64,000 nt of DNA from Phanerochaete sordida (Eukaryota; Basidiomycota; Agaricomycetes; Polyporales; Phanerochaetaceae), in contig BPQB01000101.1 in assembly GCA_019973155.2 (NCBI GenBank), positions 1 to 64,000 of the forward strand. The letters are read 5' to 3'. The notes beneath the pieces were generated by a model, which saw only the letters and a program-made list of their open reading frames with translations, was not told the origin of the DNA and searched no databases. Shown piece by piece: positions 58,108 to 64,000 of this stretch. Within the stretch, counting starts at the first letter, position 1, and every line of letters begins with the position of its first letter. Made by a program: the position numbers and the translations under genes.

Positions 58108-60084
58108 CTAGACGTATCTCATTCGCGCCTTCTAAGTGTAATACATGATAGCCTTCCTGCAACATTTTGCTGGTATGCCTTTATGCGCGAAGGGCTCTCC
58201 TGGGTCACGGCGGCCTTGCACGCGGTGTCATTCTCATCGTTGCGCCATGCGCCGCCAGCTGGGTGCCCCTCGCTGTCGACACGTTGGACGCCTCTACCTG
58301 TGGCTGCCGCCCCGACTAAGGGCCAGCGAGGAATGAGCTTCTTCGCCCAGAAGAGAAGCCAGAACGTTCGAGGGGGCAGGTCTTGCGGGGCACGCCTGCG
58401 CCGAAGAATTCCCACGCAGGGAGCATCCTCGAGACGGAGCCAAATCGCGAGCTGCGACGATCGAATGCTACCGAGCCTGATGTCGACTCTGCGCAGGTAA
58501 CAGACTGTGCAGAAATGTCGCGGTCCGCCATGCCCGCGCGGTGAAGGGCGTTGCGCAGCACCTGAAGTCGGTCGTGCCTGGGACGGCGCGATGTGGGTAG
58601 GGACTGGGCGAGAGGACGTTCGAGAGATGTGCGGAGTGTGGGCAGGAGATGCAGAGTGGAAGGAACCACGGGCGTTGGTGCGCTCGCTGGGGTGCGGAAG
58701 ACGTAAATAGGTAGTTACCGACGCTCATGCGTGGGGCTGCGTGAGGAGCTCGTCGGGGTAGACCCGACGGGTGTGCTGCAGAGGACGAGCGGAGACAAAT
58801 ATCGAGTCGGACCTAATGCGGCCAAGAAGGCCGACGACGCGCAGCGCGCTCGTCGTCGTGGACCAGATTGAGGACCGAGGGAAGATGTGCAAGGCTGGGG
58901 ACTGTTCATGAGTCTGGCTGTACAAATAGCGCTGCAGGTGAAGAGGCGTACCGGAGATGGACGGGGCTAATAATCGGACACGTACACCGCTGCGCGTCGG
59001 GGCAAGAACCTCGGAGGCGATAGCAGGGCAGCCCTGCGCGAGGACGAGATGCCGCTTTGCGACTTGTATTGCGGGTGCGTCCGAAATGACATACGTGAGA
59101 AAGTGGAGGAGACGTTTCACATGATAGGCAGGGCGACGGAGCGCGACACCAGAGCGCCAGCGAAAGGAACCTGTTCGTTGAGCGAGCTGTGCGTGCCCGA
59201 CCTGAGCTTTGACAGGCGTGCAGTGACTTTTGAGTGGCAAGATTGAGGCTTTCGCAGAGGCGGTACTTCGACCCGCGAGGAAGCGTGTAATTCGGTGAAT
59301 ATGGCGAATGATTGGAGGGGAGGTCATTGCGTAGGAGCGCGTAGACGAAGAAGTAGGCCTTGTCTTCTATTTCTTACGCTCGCAGAGCAGAATGCGTGGT
59401 TCTGAGGGCCCACATTGGTGCGACAGAATGAAGGATGCCTCCATGGCTAGCAAACCCCTGCAGAAAAGCCAGAGACGTGTGAGGTGGGGCGGGCAAGCAG
59501 AACGCGCCACGCACCTGCAAGCCCAGGACTTGTAACATTTCTCTCAGTAATCACTGCTCCCTTCCTATCGATCCCGCTGACAATCCATTGAAGACTGCTG
59601 GAGGGGTTGCAAATATGGAGATGTGAAGTCTCGCGAGCATACCGGGTGCTGGATCGGACGTTGCTCGCCGTTCTAGACCTGGCGTAATAGCATAAGGAGG
59701 GACAAATTGGAAGCAGAGCGCTCGTAAGGCACATACCTCGGCCAGGAGACGGTTCGTGATGGGCAGATGGCAGGTCGCCGGCCGGTTCAGGATGGCTACT
59801 GCATCGCCAAACTCCGGGCTCGGGAGGTGATTTGAGCACCCGCGGATGGAACGACAGTCGCGAAATCGTTGACTCAGTTAGGATCAATGCTAGAAAGAGC
59901 AGTGCAGAGGTGGGAATATCCCGAGAGCCGGGCGAGAGGCTTGAGGATGGCGAAGCGGGAAAGCGTGGTGTTCGTCGGCACGAGGTCCTCGGTCGGCGCA
60001 TCTTCTCATGCTTGACTTCGTGCTCGCTAGCCTATCACAGCAGAGTGTGTGCAGGAGCCTGTATAGCATTAGAATGGATTAGGC

Positions 60085-60195
60085 CGGTGTGGGCGAGTCT
60101 CGTCGAAGATGGCGGTTGGGAAGAGACTCGGGCCTAAGGCGCCTCGCGTGGCCGCCACGAAGCTGATGGCTTTCCCGCTGTGACGTCAGCAGGAT
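60085..60195 (-). repeat. Conserved promoter-like block, copy D
   Basis: In reverse orientation: GCTGACGTCACAGCGGG, then CCATCAGCTTCGTGGCGGCC and ACGCGAGG in place of the E-box. It is about 20 bp shorter than the others, having lost the GGCCAAT part. Confidence 0.5.
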
Positions 60196-61464
60196 CCCTG
60201 GGCCAACTTCCACAGCAAGTGCTGGCGTGCATACGCAGGCCGCCTTGCATATCGACGACGTAAACGTGAAACTTGTCAGCCTAGAATGCCTGCTAACGCT
60301 CCGCTTCTGCAGAGTCGAACATGGTGCAGTGGCTTGCGAACTCGGCGGCCGACATGGGCCATGGCATGAGCCGGGCTTTGCGGGAGCACTTTCGGTATCT
60401 TGTGCGGCTTCCACGAAGAAGTGCTATCGACAGCGCGTGCTTCTGTCTCACTGCCCTAAATCTTCGGAATCGTAGGTCCTTCCTGAGGCTGTCCAAGTAG
60501 GTCTTGCGTCTCAAAACGTGAATAAACTTACTCATTCCTGCTAAGTACAGGAGATCATAAAGGGAGGTGCAAAGCGAGCGCCTACGGTGCCGTATAAGCG
60601 CGTTCCGTGACGCGCTCCGCTGTTGAGGTGGGCATGAAGATTTACCGCACAAAAATGTGCGCACTCACAGCTTCCCTCTGCAGATCGGTCTACCAGGCGC
60701 AGTCGTCCGAGCCACGGTCTGGTCATCATGCATCACTGCGCGGCGGTTTTATATACACTCGCGCTGGAAACCGCACTCCCACTTCATCTATCCCAGCGGG
60801 TACGCGCTTCAGGGAGTGTCCATTCTTGCGATTTTATATCGTACCGCCAACGACACGTCGGGCTCGCATACACAGATGCTTCCGCCAAACGGTGACATTG
60901 ACGGACGAGCGAGACCCGCACCCGGACGGCCAACCCAAGGTCGACGACCTCGCAGACCCGAGATTCACGACTTCGCAAACCTGCGGCAGCACTCGAGACG
61001 AGTCTGACGACTGACGAGCGTGTTCGGTCGATCGTCGTTGTAGAATGTGCGTTTTGCGAGGTACGCTAAGGCTGTACGGTTCTTTTCCCTCTTAGCTTAT
61101 TTCGCTGATGCATGCTCAGCGTAGCGAAGAGGATACAAAAAGCGGACGATGCGGACGTCGGGAACGGTAGGCAGCGGCCATTGATTACTCTGACACTGCC
61201 GGTTTGCGCATCTGCCAGTGCCGAGTCTGGTGAGTCCATCTGCAAAGCTATATCCGTCTGCGTACTCCGTATGATATTAGCGCGTTTTATACCATCCGTG
61301 TATGACGATAACTCGTCCGCTCCAATAATAAATGACCCAGTACAACGTTTGTCCGTCCTAGCCATAGTCTCTCCGTCGCAAAATTCGGATTCATTGTCCT
61401 TTCTGCACCCCCGCTCGACACTCCACCCCAGACCTCCCCGCGCTGGCCCACATATCCCCCTCCA

Positions 61465-63502
61465 TTATTCCCAGTACCAGGTGCCGGCTTCGACAGTTAT
61501 CAGCCCGAGACGATGCGCATGGGGCATGAGCTCCGGAAGTCGAGCTTGGAGATCTGGGACCTTGGCCGCGAGGTCCTCGTGGTTAAGAATAATGGTAAGC
61601 GGGTAGTGAGGGCGCAGATGGGGGTCAAGGTCTTTGAGTGCCAACTCGACAGTTGACAAAGTCGAGTAGAACTTTAGAGTTGCAAGTAGACGTGCACGGA
61701 TGGGGCTGTTCTCTTCAGCTGGTGGTATTGACCATTTCAATTGCAAGGTAGAGAGATTAAGCACCAGGAATGCTAAGCGTCGTGCAGATATCGTGAGATT
61801 ATGACCTCTTCCACGACACAAAAGACCTACAGTATGGCGCTTCTGAGGTATCTGCTTTATAGTCATAGTCTGCACCGCACATGGATCTCCAGCCCGCTCT
61901 CCACCTTGCTCTGGAGACCGCTTGGGCCACAGCAGAGCCATTGGAATCATTGCCGGTGCAAAACCGTGCTGCAACGGCTGCCATGGGTGCTCGCTGGTCG
62001 ATTGTGGTGTTAGAGCTCCAGCGGAACGTCCGCAACCTCTGCGCTGCAGTGGCGACATGCGTCGTGCGCACTGGCCCTACACGATTGAGTGCTACCTGTG
62101 TAAGCTCCAGTTCTTTCAGGGAAGGTAAGGCGTGGATGATAGAGAAAAGCTGGGCGCAGGAATGGAGGGATTGGTGCGATACATGGAGTGTATGCAGGGC
62201 GCGCAGATGGCGAAGGAGTGCGGGGAGCATTGATGTGATGCGAGGAGGTACAGGTGGACTAGGCAGGGGTAAATGCATGATATGACGAAACTCCTGCAGG
62301 GTCCATGATAGCTGGGTTAGATGGGTTGCATGCGTTCCCAGCCCCAACAGTAAAACAGTCTCCACCGCAGGTATTCCTATTTCAGTGGACTTCCAGACAT
62401 CGCCAATCGAGAGCGTGCGGAGGTGTTGTCCGGGACTTGAAGTGTCAGCGGGACAGGCGCGGAATGTTTTCATCAGTGATTCAGTCTGGCCGGTTTTGCT
62501 AATCTCAATGTTCGCAAAAAGTATAGGCCTGAGTATGTTGTTCCAATAGCGGCATACAAGCCTGAGTCTTGCTACAAGGCGCAGCCCTGTTCTGCCTGAT
62601 CCTGAAGTGACGTAGTGCACGATGATGGAGAGGACCTCTGGAGGCAATGGTGCATGGTTAAGTGACTGGCGAGTATGCCCTTCAACCATACGACTGAGGT
62701 ATGCTTGAGCAGTAAAGGGAGCATGGCCTTCATCGAAAGAGATGCGGAGATCAAACCAGCGTGGACGAGAGGGCTTGCGGGTAGCACCAGGGTAGAGAAA
62801 CACTGCGAGGTACGTCACAGACTTTGCATTGAAAGTATAGTCTCCTATGCAATTGATAAGCGACAGGTATTTCATCCATCTTGTACGAACCTATCCACGC
62901 GCCATTCTTCGTCATAGACACTGTATGTGTGTCTGATCGAACACCACAGCCTATAACGTCCCCTACTAAATATTTTCACGAGTGAAAGATTTTCGTACAG
63001 AGATTATTACTGCGTCTTACTGGAGTACCCTTGCCTTGCCCCCCGTAAGTGATGTGTGCCGTACGCAGTCTTGAAAGACTGAAATCCGCCAGAGCTCCAC
63101 CAGATCTTTCTGTGCTTGATATTCAAATGCGGAGAGCCTTTGGCATGGGGTTCGAGTTGAAAGAAGCTGAAGTTTGAGACGCTTCAAAACCCATGGTGTA
63201 CGCACAACAGCAATCAGCTTACCCTATCCCCAAGCTAGACGAGACTTTGTTAGTTCCAAATGTCAATGGCGCGTGTAGCATACTTACCGTACGCCGTACA
63301 ACTCCTTCACCGCCACCTCAAAGTACTGCGATTTATTTGGATCCACGGGAATGTCTGAATACACCACACCGTCCTCCTCGAGAGTACTCGCGATGTCTCT
63401 AAATCCAATGAGCTCAACAGCGATGTGCCATTTGGGAGCCTCAGTACTCCGTTGGACGCGTGTCTTTCCGTAGAGTTTTTCTGTAGCAGTATTGCAGGGC
63501 AT
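61465..63502 (-). CDS. SPRY-F-box protein, copy D (intact)
   Basis: Six exons on the minus strand (63,502-63,288, 63,234-63,223, 63,166-63,021, 62,962-62,891, 62,844-61,831, 61,772-61,465) total 1767 nt, giving 588 aa. Exon 2 is the 12-nt microexon (CTTGGGGATAGG). SPRY landmarks are YFEVAVKELYGVRLGIG, KIWWSSGGFQSFKT, RDVIGCGVRSD, MTKNGAWIG and LRISFDEGHAPF. The F-box-like motif is PLPPEVLSIIV...RLRLVCRYWN, followed by leucine-rich repeats (LLRHLRALHTLHV, LPSLKELELTQV). The last exon has LQLKWSIPPAEENSP and LMPHAHRLGLITV. The upstream open frame begins with TTG, so ATG at 63,502 is the likely start. The role is inferred as in copy C. Confidence 0.85.
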
Positions 63503-64000
63503 GAGACGGACCGCAGGTCGACAGATGTTGGTGACAGGCGTATTGGGTATGGGGCGCAAGGAGCAGGTCAGGCATGCAGCACCGTTGCTCTAATATGCTG
63601 GAAGCCGGAAGATGGTCGTCATGTCGAGATCACACATGTCCCCAATTTCTCGCGATCTGGCTGAACGTTGGGCATGCATTTTATGGCGATTCAAGGCACC
63701 GCCCCGTCTCATATACTGGTTATGAAAATTGCGGCAGTGCAGGCCATGCAATTCGCAGTACGGATGTGTCCCAGATCCCACCCAACGCATTCTGCGAATA
63801 CTGGGGGCTCAAATTCCCATCACGATGCATTCACCGCCTCTAGATTTTTGAGCTCATGAGCTCATGGTAAGCAACGATGTTTGAGCAAAGTCGTGCCACA
63901 CGCCTACTCCAGGACGATGCCCCTTTTATGCCAGCATAGGTCGTTGGCGTAGCAGCGCGTTCGACACTCGGGCAGGCTCAGCAAGAATTTCCTAAATCTG

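Larger units (their letters stand above)
58150..63990 (-). repeat. Segmental repeat, copy D (inverted)
   Basis: On the minus strand the order matches copies B and C: upstream region, SPRY-F-box gene (63,502-61,465), shared downstream region, GACGTCAC block (60,190) and part of the long block. Sequence matching 19,290-19,530 of copy B is at 59,660-59,430. The copy stops at about 58,150-58,300, roughly 2 kb earlier in the block than copy B, and abuts the NRPS-like gene. The right edge may lie outside the window. Confidence 0.65.

Overview
The window looks like nuclear DNA of a basidiomycete, most likely a wood-decay agaricomycete of the Polyporales type. Genes are split by many ~48-60 bp GT-AG introns, and several families are typical of that group: CxC5/CxC6 KDZ-associated proteins, DUF6534 membrane proteins, SPRY and F-box expansions, NucA/NucB-like secreted proteins and NRPS-like enzymes. 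I placed introns by hand, by keeping a conserved reading frame across GT/AG sites. For genes where I give a protein length, the summed exons are an exact multiple of three.

Left part (1-32 kb): mobile and repeated DNA. An intact seven-exon CxC5/CxC6 gene (621-2959, minus) is followed by a complete Mutator-like element (3297-6960) with ~130 bp terminal inverted repeats and a two-exon MULE/SWIM transposase. The element appears to sit inside the first of four copies of a large segmental repeat. Copies A (~6.96-12.7 kb), B (~13.0-23.9 kb) and C (~24.6-31.5 kb) run forward. Copy D (~64.0-58.15 kb) is inverted at the far right of the window. Copies B, C and D each carry a paralogue of one gene encoding a SPRY domain followed by an F-box-like domain, with a conserved 12-nt microexon. 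The C and D genes look intact. The B gene is split by a ~1.5 kb insertion. Copy B also holds a frameshifted NAD(P)-binding (NmrA-like) pseudogene. The rest of each copy has no protein I can defend.

Middle part (32-58 kb): mostly single-copy genes. At 31.82-32.04 kb a leader intron is followed, 9 bp downstream, by an exact intronless copy of its exon junction. Then come an F-box-like gene, a NucA/NucB-like gene, an uncharacterised secreted protein, a MITE of 279 bp, a UDP-glycosyltransferase, a membrane-anchored alpha/beta hydrolase, a DHA2-type MFS transporter, a delta-12-type fatty acid desaturase, a DUF6534 membrane protein and an NRPS-like adenylation-carrier protein. The run UGT / hydrolase / MFS / desaturase / NRPS-like is a plausible secondary-metabolite or modified-lipid cluster. 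It lies between direct copies A-C and inverted copy D. The NRPS-like gene stops right after its carrier domain, within about 100-200 bp of the copy D edge, so a reductase domain may have been lost there.

No rRNA, tRNA, CRISPR array or prokaryotic operon feature was seen.
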